Below the pieces are notes generated by a model, which was not told the origin of the DNA, searched no databases, and saw only the letters and a list, made by a program, of their open reading frames with translations. 64,000 nucleotides of DNA, from NCBI RefSeq assembly GCF_002954405.1, contig NZ_MQWC01000004.1:2097909-2161908 (forward strand), written 5' to 3'. Within the stretch, counting starts at the first letter, position 1. Each line of letters starts with the position of its first letter. A program made the position numbers and the translations under genes. Positions 8,948-17,795 of this stretch are shown here, piece after piece. The stretch is from Salinibacter sp. 10B. Lineage in GTDB: Bacteria > Bacteroidota > Rhodothermia > Rhodothermales > Salinibacteraceae.

Positions 8948-9639
8948 CTACTCCGAGTGGACGTAGGCACGCCACCCGTGATGCCGCCGGGCAAGGCTGC
9001 GGAGGGTCTCGACGGCGTCTGGCGGCAGGCCAAGGCGGTCCCGATCCTGATCCAAGCGGTTGGGCGCCCGGTGTCCGGCAACGTACGCGTTCGCAAGGGT
9101 GGCTGCCGGAGAACGAGCAAAGGCCTCGTCACTCGACAGCCGTCCCCGAAACGCTGACACGAGAGCGCCGTGGCGGCGGAGCTTGTAGTTCTGGTGATGG
9201 AGAGCGGCCGGGGAAAACGACGCCTTCTCAATGATGTCGACCGTTGCGTATCGTCGTGCCGTTCCTCTTCCGCCGCGCGGGACGCCCGTGCCAGGTCCGA
9301 TTGTGCAGCAGTCTGGGGAAAGAGGGCGTGTGCGTATCGACGCTTGGCGGGGGTCTGCGCCGGATCGTGATGAGTCCAGAAGTGGTTGAGAAGCTCCCGG
9401 TAGCTGAGCTGATCGGGGGCAAACGCCACCCGTACGGCCTCCACGTGATCACCGATGGCCGAATGGGTCGGATTGGGGGTCGTCCCGCCCGCAAAGCCGA
9501 CGCAGGTCCGCACGACGCCGTCCCGCCCCCCAAAGACCGGATCGGCCCCCCAGAGACAGCCCAGCGCGACGACCGCTATGGTCGTGTCGGACGGCACCGC
9601 ACGGTCTAGCGGCGAGCGGATGGAATCGTTAGCAGGCAT
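8948..9639 (-). pseudogene. msrA: Frameshifted peptide methionine sulfoxide reductase A paralog
   Basis: Read from 9639, the first frame gives an MsrA-like N-terminal half: the active-site motif is GCLWG (GCFWG in most MsrA), followed by VVRTCVGFAGGTTPNPT and LLNHFWTHHDP. After EEERHDDTQ the match jumps to another frame, which supplies VDIIEKASFSPA, HHQNYKLRRH and the C-terminal part ending YVHSE at 8948. The break is near 9238-9246, and one extra base there would restore the frame. The deduced protein aligns along its whole length with the intact MsrA encoded at 49137-49787. This is either a recently inactivated second copy or a one-base sequencing or assembly error. Confidence 0.8.
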
Positions 9640-9703
9640 AGGGGTCAGTTCGTGCTTCGTGCAGGAGGCGTTTCCTTACCTCGCCCGTACGCAAAGGATT
9701 CAA

Positions 9704-9745
9704 CAAAAAAAGCGCCGGCTGCACGGCAGTCGTGCCCCCGGCGCT
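9704..9745 (-). terminator. Rho-independent terminator
   Basis: On the minus strand an agcgccgg/ccggcgct stem encloses a loop region and is followed by seven T residues. It lies just downstream of the AhpD-like gene and before the msrA remnant, so it probably ends the AhpD transcript. Confidence 0.75.
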
Positions 9746-9772
9746 CGCCTTTTCTCGCACGTCCTCGCAGCA

Positions 9773-10294
9773 TTACGGTCGAAACGGCTCGTCCACCTCC
9801 GTCCCTGCAATGTGGTTGACGTAGTTACTGATCGTCTTCACGCCTACGAGACCAATGATCTCGTAGAGCTCCGGCCGCCCCAGCCCGAGATCGTCGAATT
9901 CCTCCTCGTCGGCGCCGGAGAGCCACCCCCGTTTGCCGAGAATCCGGCGGGTGGCGCGAACGAGGCTCCGGAGCCGCTCGTCGTCCGGCAGGCCGCCCTC
10001 GTTGATCGTCGCGGTGGTCTCGGCGTCGAGCCCAGCCTGTTGTCCAGCCACGGCGTGCGCCTTCGTACAGTAGTGACAATCGTTGTAGCTGGAGACGGCC
10101 AGAATGACGGCCTGCTGCTCAGCGGGTGAGAGTACTCCGCCCTCTTCGATTATGCCCTGCGAGCTCAAGTATGCATCCCCAACGGCGGGATTCTCCTTCG
10201 TGATCTCGCTGACAAGATTCGGGACGAACCCGAGGGCCTGCTTTGCTTTGTCGTGCACCTGTTCGGCGTGGTCGGTCTGGGAGGCAGTGGCCAT
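9773..10294 (-). CDS. AhpD-like carboxymuconolactone decarboxylase family protein
   Basis: The start is taken at ATG 10294 (MATASQTDHA), giving 173 residues. The conserved alkylhydroperoxidase core is present: a helix with NDCHYCTKAHA, where C73 and C76 form the redox CxxC and H80 follows at the usual spacing. Members of this family are helical trimers; AhpD itself reduces the lipoylated partner of AhpC, and others act on peroxides or are uncharacterised. No ahpC is adjacent. Its position beside the msrA remnant hints at oxidative-stress functions, but this is context only. The gene ends before a strong terminator. Confidence 0.8.
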   Translation of the reverse strand: MATASQTDHAEQVHDKAKQALGFVPNLVSEITKENPAVGDAYLSSQGIIEEGGVLSPAEQQAVILAVSSYNDCHYCTKAHAVAGQQAGLDAETTATINEGGLPDDERLRSLVRATRRILGKRGWLSGADEEEFDDLGLGRPELYEIIGLVGVKTISNYVNHIAGTEVDEPFRP

Positions 10295-10521
10295 AGGCGT
10301 ACATGGTTTGTTGCGCAGTGTCGTTGAACACCGGCGAATAAACACCGGCGGTGCAATTCAGAAGAGCAATGCGCTCCTCCTTACACGGCGCTTTGTGCCC
10401 CCGGAGGGGAACACGTTACAACGGGAGCGACGCGATGCTGAGACGTTGCCCCTCCCCCCCACCGGTCGGTTCAGTTCCCCCTCAAGCACGTCCCTGATGC
10501 CGAGCCGGCAGCCGACCGATG

Positions 10522-10995
10522 TCACGAACTCGGTGTCGCTTCTTTGCGGATCGGCCGATCCTCGACTGCCGACGAAAGAACGATGGACGTCGTAATCTCC
10601 CCGTAGTCGAGAAATGCATCCAGATGCTCCTCTAGACGGTTGACCGACGCGGCGCGCAACCGCAGGACGATGTCGTCGCTTCCCGTCACCCGGTGACACT
10701 CGCTGACCGCCTCGTGCGAGCGCACCTGCTCAAAAAAGGCCTCAAGATCAGCCCCGTGAAACCGGATGCGGATGAAGGCCGACACGGGAAGCCCCACCTT
10801 CTCCGGTCGGACACGAGTGGTATATCCGTCAATGACCCCACTCTCTTCTAGGCTCTTCACGCGCTCAGTAACGGCGGGGGCCGAAAGGCCTACGCGCCGC
10901 CCAATCTCCGCGTAAGAAAGCCGAGCATTCTCTTGCAGCTCACTGAGAATGGCCCAGTCCAATGAGTCAAGCGTGTATGGCGTGTTTTCGCTCAT
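10522..10995 (-). CDS. Lrp/AsnC family transcriptional regulator
   Basis: The 157-residue protein has an N-terminal winged helix-turn-helix (LDWAILSELQENARLSYAEI, then GLSAPAVTERVKSLEESGVI) and a C-terminal RAM/AsnC ligand-binding domain from about 70 to 145 (VSAFIRIRFHG, VTGSDDIVLRLRA). Such proteins form octamers and respond to amino acids. It is transcribed divergently from an EamA-family exporter across an AT-rich 150-base gap, a typical arrangement in which the regulator controls an amino-acid efflux gene (inference). Confidence 0.9.
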   Translation of the reverse strand: MSENTPYTLDSLDWAILSELQENARLSYAEIGRRVGLSAPAVTERVKSLEESGVIDGYTTRVRPEKVGLPVSAFIRIRFHGADLEAFFEQVRSHEAVSECHRVTGSDDIVLRLRAASVNRLEEHLDAFLDYGEITTSIVLSSAVEDRPIRKEATPSS

Positions 10996-11145
10996 TTCGA
11001 TTCAAAAGCTATACCTGGTTATTTTATTTTATTCCACTGCATAGACCGCAATATTTGCCTTATTACATGCCTCCTACACGGAAACCACCCTCATAATCGC
11101 AGGTTTCATTTTGCAGTGCCGAGTCCTCTTATCACATCCACAGAT
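10996..11145. promoter_or_regulatory. AT-rich divergent promoter region between lrp-like and EamA genes
   Basis: This 150-base gap is clearly richer in A and T than its surroundings (runs such as ttattttattttatt near 11019-11033 and caatatttgcc near 11049). It must hold the promoters of both divergent genes, and Lrp-family proteins favour such AT-rich targets. No exact operator can be assigned by eye. Confidence 0.4.
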
Positions 11146-12090
11146 ATGTCCGAGACCCTGAAAGCCGTTGCGGCCGCTCTCACGACTGTTCTTCTCTGGG
11201 GATCTGCATTTCCCGGTATTGAAGCTGGGCTGGAGGCTTACGCCCCCGGACAACTGGCTCTTCTTCGGTATCTCTTCGCGTCGGTGACAATGGCTGTCAT
11301 TGCCTTCTTTCGCCCCTTTCGCGCTCCTCGTCGGCGCGACCTTCCGGGCATCATTGGACTCGGCATGATGGGATTCACTGTGTACCACGGGGCCCTCAAC
11401 TACGGTCAGGTGACGGTGACCGCCGGATCGGCCAGCTTCCTCGTGGAGACGGCTCCCGTCTTTGCCACCCTTCTGGCTGTTCTTTTCCTCGGTGAGCGAC
11501 TCTCGATCTGGGGATGGGGAGGTGTGCTCATCAGCTTTGGCGGCGCGGCGCTGATTGCTCTCGGGGAAAGCGGAGGCCTTCATCTGAATCCGGGCGCTCT
11601 CCTCGTCCTGCTGGCCGCGGTGTCCGGCGCGGGCTACTTTACCCTTCAGAAATCGTACCTGGAGCGGTACTCCCCATTGGCGCTCACCAGCTATGCCCTG
11701 TGGAGCGGCACGCTATTGATGGCCATCGTGTGGGGTGCCGACCTGCCCGAACAGGTGGCTGCTGCCCCTACAAATACCACCCTTGCCGTCGCCTATATCG
11801 GCGTCCTGCCCGGGGCACTCGGCTACGTGACGTACGCCTACGTCCTCTCGCGCCTGCCTCTGGCCCAAACGGCAAGCCTGCTCTACCTCGTGCCCCTCGC
11901 CGCCCTGCCCGTAGCGTGGGTGTGGCACGGGGAGGTCCCGCACATCACGGCCTTGATCGGAGGGGCGATCACGCTCGTCGGGGTCGCGCTCGTGCAGCGC
12001 AACGGGGCGGGCGCCGCTTCCCCAAAGCCCGATTCGTCTTCTCAGGTATCCACTACGCCGAAGAACGCGCCCCCCAGAGAGACCCCGTAG
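11146..12090 (+). CDS. EamA-family (drug/metabolite) membrane transporter
   Basis: The start is set at ATG 11146 (MSETLKAV), giving 314 residues. The protein is almost entirely hydrophobic, with about ten predicted helices in two EamA repeats. The first repeat begins TVLLWGSAFPGIEAGL and the second around AAVSGAGYFTLQKSYL. The C-terminal tail is short and hydrophilic. EamA proteins are secondary transporters, often amino-acid or metabolite exporters such as RhaT or YdcZ relatives. Control by the divergent Lrp-family regulator suggests an amino-acid exporter (inference). The gene converges on the flavodoxin-like pseudogene 22 bases downstream. Confidence 0.85.
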   Translation: MSETLKAVAAALTTVLLWGSAFPGIEAGLEAYAPGQLALLRYLFASVTMAVIAFFRPFRAPRRRDLPGIIGLGMMGFTVYHGALNYGQVTVTAGSASFLVETAPVFATLLAVLFLGERLSIWGWGGVLISFGGAALIALGESGGLHLNPGALLVLLAAVSGAGYFTLQKSYLERYSPLALTSYALWSGTLLMAIVWGADLPEQVAAAPTNTTLAVAYIGVLPGALGYVTYAYVLSRLPLAQTASLLYLVPLAALPVAWVWHGEVPHITALIGGAITLVGVALVQRNGAGAASPKPDSSSQVSTTPKNAPPRETP

Positions 12091-12112
12091 CCGACCCGGC
12101 TCCGCCGTCCGC

Positions 12113-12858
12113 TCACCGGTGCTCCGGATTGGGGTGATCGAACCGGCAGCCGGCCTCCCATTCGGAACGCTGGTTGCCGTGGGCGGGGACGCCCCCGGCC
12201 TCGTACAGGCGCAGGGCCGTATGCATGAGATTCCACGTCATGAACGTGGTGTTGCGCTGAGTAAAGTCATTGTCGAGTCCGGCGCGGGAGCCGTCCTCCA
12301 GCTCGTCGCCGTAACTGGGACCGGGGCCGGCCTCGCCGATCCAGCCTGCATCGGCCTGCGGGGGAATCGTGTATCCGAGGTGCTGGAGCGCGTAGAGGAT
12401 CCCCATCGAGCAGTGCTTGATGCCATCCTCATTGCCGGTGACGAGGCAGCCGCCCACCCGGCCGTAGTAGGCGTACTGTCCCTTCTCGTTGAGGTCCGAC
12501 GAGTTGGCGTAGAGGCGCTCGATTACCTGCTGACAAACGGACGATTTTTCCCCGAGCCAGATGGGCGAACCGAGCACGAGAATGTCGGCGTCGAGCACTT
12601 TCCGATACAGCTCGGGCCAGTCGTCGTTTTCGAACCCGTGCTCGGTCATGTCGCCGTACACGCCCGGAGCAAGATCGTAGTCGACCGGTCGCAGGACCTC
12701 AACATCAACGTCGTTTTCCTCCATGATGGCGGCGGAGACGTCGATGAGGGTGCGGGTGTCGACGGCTTGAGAGTGCAGTTGAGGAAGAGGGCGCTGAGGT
12801 CGCTGTAGTCGTGCGGTGAGTCGTCGCAGAGGGCTTGCTGGCGTTCGGTTAGAGACAT
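12113..12858 (-). pseudogene. Frameshifted flavodoxin-fold NAD(P)H/FMN reductase
   Basis: From ATG 12858 the first frame encodes DLSALFLNCTLK, the usual beta-1 and phosphate-loop start of this flavodoxin-like reductase family. Immediately afterwards, near 12760-12766, the match moves to another frame with AVDTRTLIDVSAAIM, EVLRPVDYDLAPGVYGDM, DILVLGSPIWLGEKSS and NEDGIKHCSMGILYAL, ending at 12113. A one-base indel explains the break. The downstream frame alone starts at ATG 12724 but would lack the FMN phosphate loop. The likely role when intact is an FMN-dependent NAD(P)H oxidoreductase. It lies 54 bases downstream of the amidotransferase gene on the same strand. A sequencing error is possible. 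Confidence 0.75.
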
Positions 12859-12912
12859 AAACGATGATGAGGCTGGACGATCAAGACTGAGGAGATGGAG
12901 ATCCGGTGCAGG

Positions 12913-13788
12913 TCACGGGCCCTGCAGGGCTTCAAGGTGGAGGGCGCCCGTATCGCCGGCCTGGAACACGGAGCCGTTGGGCACTTCTTGCCAATTTTCG
13001 TCCGTGAGACGCTCGGACGCGAGGGTCGTCGAGTGATACGGTTTGTCGTCGAGGAGATCGACATCGTCCTCGTCGTAGAGAGGGCACATGTGAACGTGGT
13101 CGCGCTCAAGCGCCCAGAGCGTACGGTTGAGCCGGGCACCGCTCAGGGTTTCCCCGTCCGTCCACAGCAGGTTGAGACCCAGGAGGTCTTCGAGTTCATC
13201 GTGACCGAGTGTGCTGGTGTCGGCGTCCACCGCTTCAACCGTTGCGTGAGAGACTTCGTCCTGCACCCAGTCTTGCACTAGAGCCACCGCCTCGCGGGTG
13301 ATGGTATGAAGAGGCGCGTCCGGCTGCTCCTCTCGCAATTGCAGAAGCAACACAAAGAGGTGTTCGCTGTCTGTGCTTCCGCGAATGGACTGGCGCCGCT
13401 CCTCGTCCAATCGGTCGAGCAGATGCGGTCGGACCCGATCGAAGGCTGGAACGTGCCCGTTGTGAATGAGCAGCGACGAGCCCCGCCGAAACGGATGGGT
13501 ATTGGGATGCTTCGGATCGCCTATCGTGGCGCGGCGGACGTGGGCAAGAACGGTGGTACCTGCCGTCAGCAGGGCCTTCTTTCGATATTCGGCGCTCTCC
13601 GACGCTGGCTCGACCTGTCGAAAGCAGGCGGTCGTGCCGTTGGCCACGTGCCCCATGCCCCACCCGTGCGGATTGGAAAGACCGCGAGCGTCCGTCCGGC
13701 TCTGCTGGATGAGCGCATTCTGGGCATCGAGAAGCTCGCACGCCGCGCGGCTCGGATGTGTGGCTTGCAATCCGTACAGTCTACACAT
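12913..13788 (-). CDS. Class II glutamine amidotransferase (YafJ/EgtC-like)
   Basis: Initiation at ATG 13788 leaves Cys2 (MCRLYG) as the N-terminal nucleophile after Met removal, as in Ntn-type class II amidotransferases. The 291-residue protein contains NPHGWGMGHVANG, VLAHVRRATIGDP with THPF following, and LLIHNGHVPAF, which line the glutamine-binding site, and GSTDSEHLF. There is no synthetase domain, so it resembles the free-standing YafJ/EgtC group (EgtC hydrolyses a gamma-glutamyl bond in ergothioneine synthesis). No ergothioneine genes are nearby, so the substrate is unknown. A longer upstream frame exists but would bury the Cys. Confidence 0.85.
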   Translation of the reverse strand: MCRLYGLQATHPSRAACELLDAQNALIQQSRTDARGLSNPHGWGMGHVANGTTACFRQVEPASESAEYRKKALLTAGTTVLAHVRRATIGDPKHPNTHPFRRGSSLLIHNGHVPAFDRVRPHLLDRLDEERRQSIRGSTDSEHLFVLLLQLREEQPDAPLHTITREAVALVQDWVQDEVSHATVEAVDADTSTLGHDELEDLLGLNLLWTDGETLSGARLNRTLWALERDHVHMCPLYDEDDVDLLDDKPYHSTTLASERLTDENWQEVPNGSVFQAGDTGALHLEALQGP

Positions 13789-14010
13789 GGAAAACCAGGA
13801 CGGTTGAGAGGAGCACTCAGCATCGATCAGGGGCTTCGTACCTTCCATCGGCCGGATCGTTACATCCACAAACAGGGAGTGCCGACGCAATCCGGGACGA
13901 GACGTTCAACGCATGCGAGTCGCGCCAAATGATTGTGCGTAGGCGTCCGGGATTTTCGTTTCTTATGCGCTCACGCTTGTTCGTCCCCTTCGCCTCTGTG
14001 CGGAGTCTCC

Positions 14011-14409
14011 ATGATACGCCTCCCCGCTGTCCTTTTGCTACTGGCCCTCCCCGGCTGCATGACCACCGACTACGTCGGCTCCACGTACCCCGCCACCACG
14101 CAGGTCGACCTCTTCTTCGACGAGGCCGACATCGCACGCCCTTACACCGTGATGGGCGAGCTCCGCGTGGAAGGCGACAACCACCTCTTCATGCGCTCCG
14201 AAAAGATGCAGCGCAGGCTGATCGAGAAGGCCCGCGAGCGTGGAGCGGACGGCATTCTCGTCGCCCCCGTCTCGATTCGGGTCACGGGCGAGACGGAGCA
14301 CACCACCGGATCCGAGCGGGGCGAGGACTGGTCGTCCTCAACCACGGCCACGGCGCAAGAGGTGAAAGAACTGCGAGGCCTCCTCATCAAATACAAGCCC
14401 GCCTCGTAA
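14011..14409 (+). CDS. Small putative lipoprotein of unknown function
   Basis: From ATG 14011 the 132-residue product has a short lipoprotein signal (MIRLPAVLLLLALPGC) with the Cys at residue 16. The remainder includes VDLFFDEADIARPYTVMGE, which in other Bacteroidota lipoproteins marks an unknown conserved fold of small mixed alpha/beta domains (ARERGADGILVAPV), then a Ser/Thr-rich stretch. I do not recognise a specific family. It is monocistronic, followed by a good terminator. Confidence 0.7.
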   Translation: MIRLPAVLLLLALPGCMTTDYVGSTYPATTQVDLFFDEADIARPYTVMGELRVEGDNHLFMRSEKMQRRLIEKARERGADGILVAPVSIRVTGETEHTTGSERGEDWSSSTTATAQEVKELRGLLIKYKPAS

Positions 14410-14437
14410 TCCCTCCCATTCCCAAAGGAGGACGAAG

Positions 14438-14473
14438 CGCCCGCTGCGGGATCCACCCGTGGCGGGCGTTTTT
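14438..14473 (+). terminator. Rho-independent terminator
   Basis: A cgcccgc/gcgggcg stem with a GC-rich inner part is followed by five T residues. It lies about 30 bases after the small lipoprotein gene. Confidence 0.75.
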
Positions 14474-14713
14474 CGTTTGAGGAAGGAGAGTCCCTAAACG
14501 GGCAGTCGACGAGCCCCCGATGGGTAGATTCCTCACACTTCTTTTCTGTGGATGCGTGTAAAAGTGAAACACCACAAGCGGACCAATGGCCCTTACGGCC
14601 CATCTGAGCGGATTCAGGACGGATAAGCAACGACGGAATGGGGTTTGTACCCTTTTGCAGGCACAGAAAGAAGATGCCGCTCTCCAGCACGCCGAACCAA
14701 TCCTGCTCTCGCC

Positions 14714-14902
14714 ATGACCCCGTCTCTTAGCCTCATTCTCTTCGTCGCGATCTTCTGGACCCTGCCGGCCTCAGCTGCTGTTCTCGCCTACCGTCGGCAC
14801 GACAGCTCCGTGGAAAAGCTGAAGGCCTCCGTGCGCCGCTCGGCTGACCCTATTCTGAGCGCGCTTCATACCGACGACGCGAAGGCCGGCCTCGACGCGT
14901 AG
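14714..14902 (+). CDS. Small single-helix membrane protein (hypothetical)
   Basis: A 62-residue frame starts at ATG 14714 with a hydrophobic helix (LSLILFVAIFWTLPASAAV) followed by YRRHDSSVEKLKASVRR and an Asp-rich end (HTDDAKAGLDA). The composition (one N-terminal membrane helix, then a charged acidic tail) fits a real small membrane protein of a halophile. There is no homology that I recognise and no operon partner, so it could be spurious. Confidence 0.4.
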   Translation: MTPSLSLILFVAIFWTLPASAAVLAYRRHDSSVEKLKASVRRSADPILSALHTDDAKAGLDA

Positions 14903-15096
14903 CCATTGTGCGTTGCCGGGATGGGGGTTTGCCCCGTGCGCCCCTTGCCCCCGACGCTGTTTTGATTTCCACGGATCGCACTGCATAGCAGCTGCGACCG
15001 ACTGCAGGCCTTTGGCCTCGGCCCTAACGGCCCAGCGCCCTCAGGACCGGTCTGCGGATCCGCCTTTCCCCGGAGGCTCGGAATCGAAACAGGGTC

Positions 15097-16182
15097 TCAT
15101 ATCCACTCCTTCTGTCGGAAGTAGACAAGAAGGACGACTGCGATTACACCCATCCCGGTCATCGCTACAGGGTAGCCGTACCAGACCGTAAGCTCGGGCA
15201 TGTATTCGAAGTTCATCCCATAGATGCCCGCTATGAACGTGAGGGGGATGAAGATCGTCCCGATGATCGTGAGGACCTTCATGATCTCGTTCATCCGATT
15301 GGAGAGGGAGGTCATGTACAGGTCCGTGAGTCCCCCAACCACATCCCGCAGCGACTCGACGAGGTCGAGCACCTGCACGGCGTGGTCGTAGGTGTCCCGC
15401 ACGAAGGGGTGCGTATCGTCCTCCCAAAGCGGAGAGTCTAGTCGCTGTAGTTGGGAGAGGAGCTCCCTCACTGGCCACGTCATACGCCGCATGAAAATGA
15501 GGTCGCGCCGCAGGTCGTTGATGCGCTCCTGCGTCTCCGGCTGCGGATCGTCCAGCACTTCGTCTTCGATCTCCTCCGTCCGCCCGCCCAGCTCTTCCAG
15601 GATCACGAAGTAGTGATCGACGATCACGTCGATCAGGGCGTAGGTGAGGTAGTCCGTCCCCGCACCGCGAATGCGCCCTCGTCCCTTCCGCAGGCGTTCG
15701 CGCACGGGCTCGAACACATCGCCCGAATCTTCCTGGAATGAAATCAGGTAGTTGCCCCCGAGCACAAAGCTCACCTGCTCGGCGCGGAGGTGGTCCTCCT
15801 GATCGTCGTGGTACAGCATCTTCGAGACGATGTAGACGTTGTCGTCGTACGTCTCGAGCTTGGGCCGTTGACCGGTGTGGGCAATGTCCTCCTGGATGAG
15901 TGGGTGGAGGCCGAAGTGATCCCCGATCGTGCGGATAATCTCCTCGTCGTGTACCCCATTTACGTTGATCCATGTGGTGGTCGGCGAGTCGCGGTAGGGC
16001 AACACATCGTCCACGGTTTCAACATCCGTCTCGTCGAGACGGTCGGCCGTATAGTCGATCACGGAAAACTGCACCGGCTCGGTCTTTTCTTCTCCGATGA
16101 AGACGACGGAGCCCGGCGGGAGTCCGACGTGCTTTTTGCGGAGAAAGGAGGCGGCGCCGGAAAGGAGATGAGACGGAAGCAT
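15097..16182 (-). CDS. corA: CorA-type magnesium/cobalt transporter
   Basis: The start is set at ATG 16182 (MLPSHLLSGA), giving 361 residues; the open frame extends further upstream but with low-complexity, non-homologous sequence. The long soluble N-terminal domain (TTTWINVNGVHDEE, HPLIQEDIAHTGQRPK, VSFVLGGNYLISFQE) and a long helix lead to two C-terminal transmembrane helices. The first ends in the CorA selectivity motif GMN within GIYGMNFEYMPEL, and the cationic tail is RQKEWI. CorA is a homopentameric Mg2+ channel of the inner membrane. It is divergent from the M48 peptidase gene, with 171 bases between them. Confidence 0.92.
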   Translation of the reverse strand: MLPSHLLSGAASFLRKKHVGLPPGSVVFIGEEKTEPVQFSVIDYTADRLDETDVETVDDVLPYRDSPTTTWINVNGVHDEEIIRTIGDHFGLHPLIQEDIAHTGQRPKLETYDDNVYIVSKMLYHDDQEDHLRAEQVSFVLGGNYLISFQEDSGDVFEPVRERLRKGRGRIRGAGTDYLTYALIDVIVDHYFVILEELGGRTEEIEDEVLDDPQPETQERINDLRRDLIFMRRMTWPVRELLSQLQRLDSPLWEDDTHPFVRDTYDHAVQVLDLVESLRDVVGGLTDLYMTSLSNRMNEIMKVLTIIGTIFIPLTFIAGIYGMNFEYMPELTVWYGYPVAMTGMGVIAVVLLVYFRQKEWI

Positions 16183-16353
16183 GGCAGTGCGAGAGACGGG
16201 AAACAGACTGAAGGCGCAGTTTCCGCACCCATGCCCCCCGACATCTGTTTCCTGCAACGAATCTCCTAATCCCCAGTCGGGGCTCGGATCAACCGTCGTC
16301 GAAGAATCGTTGGCAGACGCATTTCTCTTTTCATTGCCCTCCTCCCTGTTGCC

Positions 16354-17778
16354 GTGCGGTTCTCTTCTGTTTTCCGTCTGGTCGCCCCGATCGGCGGCCG
16401 ACCGCTCCTCGTACTGCTTCTTTGTGTTTCCGCTCCCCTTCCCGCCTACGCGCAGCCCCGTCTCGACGTGGCGGCGGCTCGGCAATACGCTCAGTCTCTC
16501 GAGAGTAATTTTTGGGAGCAGGCCTGGGTGGATCATCTGAGCGAGCGCGCCGGCGCAAACGGCACCCTCGACTGGGCATACGGCGATCGCCAACAACTCA
16601 GCGAGCTCACCAACGATTACCAGCGGGCCATCGGCGAGGTCGAAGGGTTCTGGACGAACCTGCAGGTGCAAGACTACCTGCAGCGCCAGCTCCTCACGGT
16701 ACAGCCGAATCCCATGATGCCGGGACGTCCCGGGGCCTTTCGACTGCGCGTACTGAGCACGACCACGCCCAATGCCCTTGCCCTAAACGACGGCACGATC
16801 CTTCTTACCACCGGACTTATCACCACACTGGAGACCGCGGCGCAACTCCGAGCCATTTTGGCCCACGAGGTCGCCCACATTGTACTGGACCACGCCCTCG
16901 CCACGTACCGCGCCGGGCAAAAGCGAAGCCGGGCACGCAACCTTCTCGGCACCCTCATCGGCGGCGTCACGTCGGTGGTCACACCCGGGCTGGGACGGCG
17001 CCCCATCGAATCCACCGTCTACGGCCTCAGCTCCGACCTGGCCACCAAGTACCTGGACCGCGAGTTTATCGCGGCGGCCGGCCTGAAATATAGCCCGGCT
17101 CAGGAGGCCGCCGCCAACCGGCTCGCCCAGAAATGGCTGCTGGCGCAGGATCAGCCGCCCGGGGCCCTGCATTCGGCCCTACAGACGTTGCAGCGGGCCG
17201 GAACGTACACGAGTGTCACCCACGGCGCTTCGTTCCTCGACACCCACCCCAGCTCCAACAATCGACGGGCAGAGCTCGGAGACATTCTCCGGCAGGCAGA
17301 CGTCGATCCCTCTGCCCTCGACGCTTCCCCTCCTGGCCCCGACTCCACCTACGACACGCAGATCACCGCTGTGCTCGAACACGAGGCGGAAATGGACCTC
17401 TCTGCTCGCCGCTTCCACTCGGCCCTCGGTGTGCTCAACCGCACTCTCCGAACCGAATGGACAACCCCGCAGACCTTTCTGTACAAGGCCATTGCGATCC
17501 GCAACACAACGGCCACCCCGAACGACATTCAGGACGCCTTCGTGCTGCTCAATCAGGCGGAAGCTGCGTCTGATGCTCCGGAGCCCCGAATCGAAGCAGA
17601 GCGCGCTCTCCTGCAGGTACGACAAGGAAACATTCCACAGGCACGTCGCCACCTTGCCTTGTGCCAAAAACAAATCGACACATTGCGGGCCGGGGCGGAC
17701 CGCCCCCAGAATCTGATAGCGATGCACGACAGCCTCTACGCGTGGGCCGCCCGAATGGAGGTCCGCCTTCGTCCCTAG
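16354..17778 (+). CDS. M48 family metallopeptidase with C-terminal helical repeat region
   Basis: This 474-residue exported protein has a GTG start and a signal peptide ending near AYAQ. The peptidase motif HEVAH is at residues 171-175 (zinc ligands H171 and H175, catalytic E172). The third ligand region reads EAAAN at 251-255, where family members normally have ExxAD, so the Asp is Asn. Residues from about 330 on form TPR-like helices (EHEAEMDLSARRFHSALGVL). It resembles BepA/LoiP-type periplasmic proteases that check outer-membrane protein assembly. It converges on the L,D-transpeptidase gene with 17 bases between, next to other envelope enzymes. Confidence 0.85.
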   Translation: MRFSSVFRLVAPIGGRPLLVLLLCVSAPLPAYAQPRLDVAAARQYAQSLESNFWEQAWVDHLSERAGANGTLDWAYGDRQQLSELTNDYQRAIGEVEGFWTNLQVQDYLQRQLLTVQPNPMMPGRPGAFRLRVLSTTTPNALALNDGTILLTTGLITTLETAAQLRAILAHEVAHIVLDHALATYRAGQKRSRARNLLGTLIGGVTSVVTPGLGRRPIESTVYGLSSDLATKYLDREFIAAAGLKYSPAQEAAANRLAQKWLLAQDQPPGALHSALQTLQRAGTYTSVTHGASFLDTHPSSNNRRAELGDILRQADVDPSALDASPPGPDSTYDTQITAVLEHEAEMDLSARRFHSALGVLNRTLRTEWTTPQTFLYKAIAIRNTTATPNDIQDAFVLLNQAEAASDAPEPRIEAERALLQVRQGNIPQARRHLALCQKQIDTLRAGADRPQNLIAMHDSLYAWAARMEVRLRP

Positions 17779-17795
17779 CTCGTTCCGACAGAGGG

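Noticed and set aside
16183-16671. N-terminal extension of the CorA frame
   Set aside because: The extra residues overlap the M48 gene antisense and do not match CorA; ATG 16182 gives a normal CorA length.
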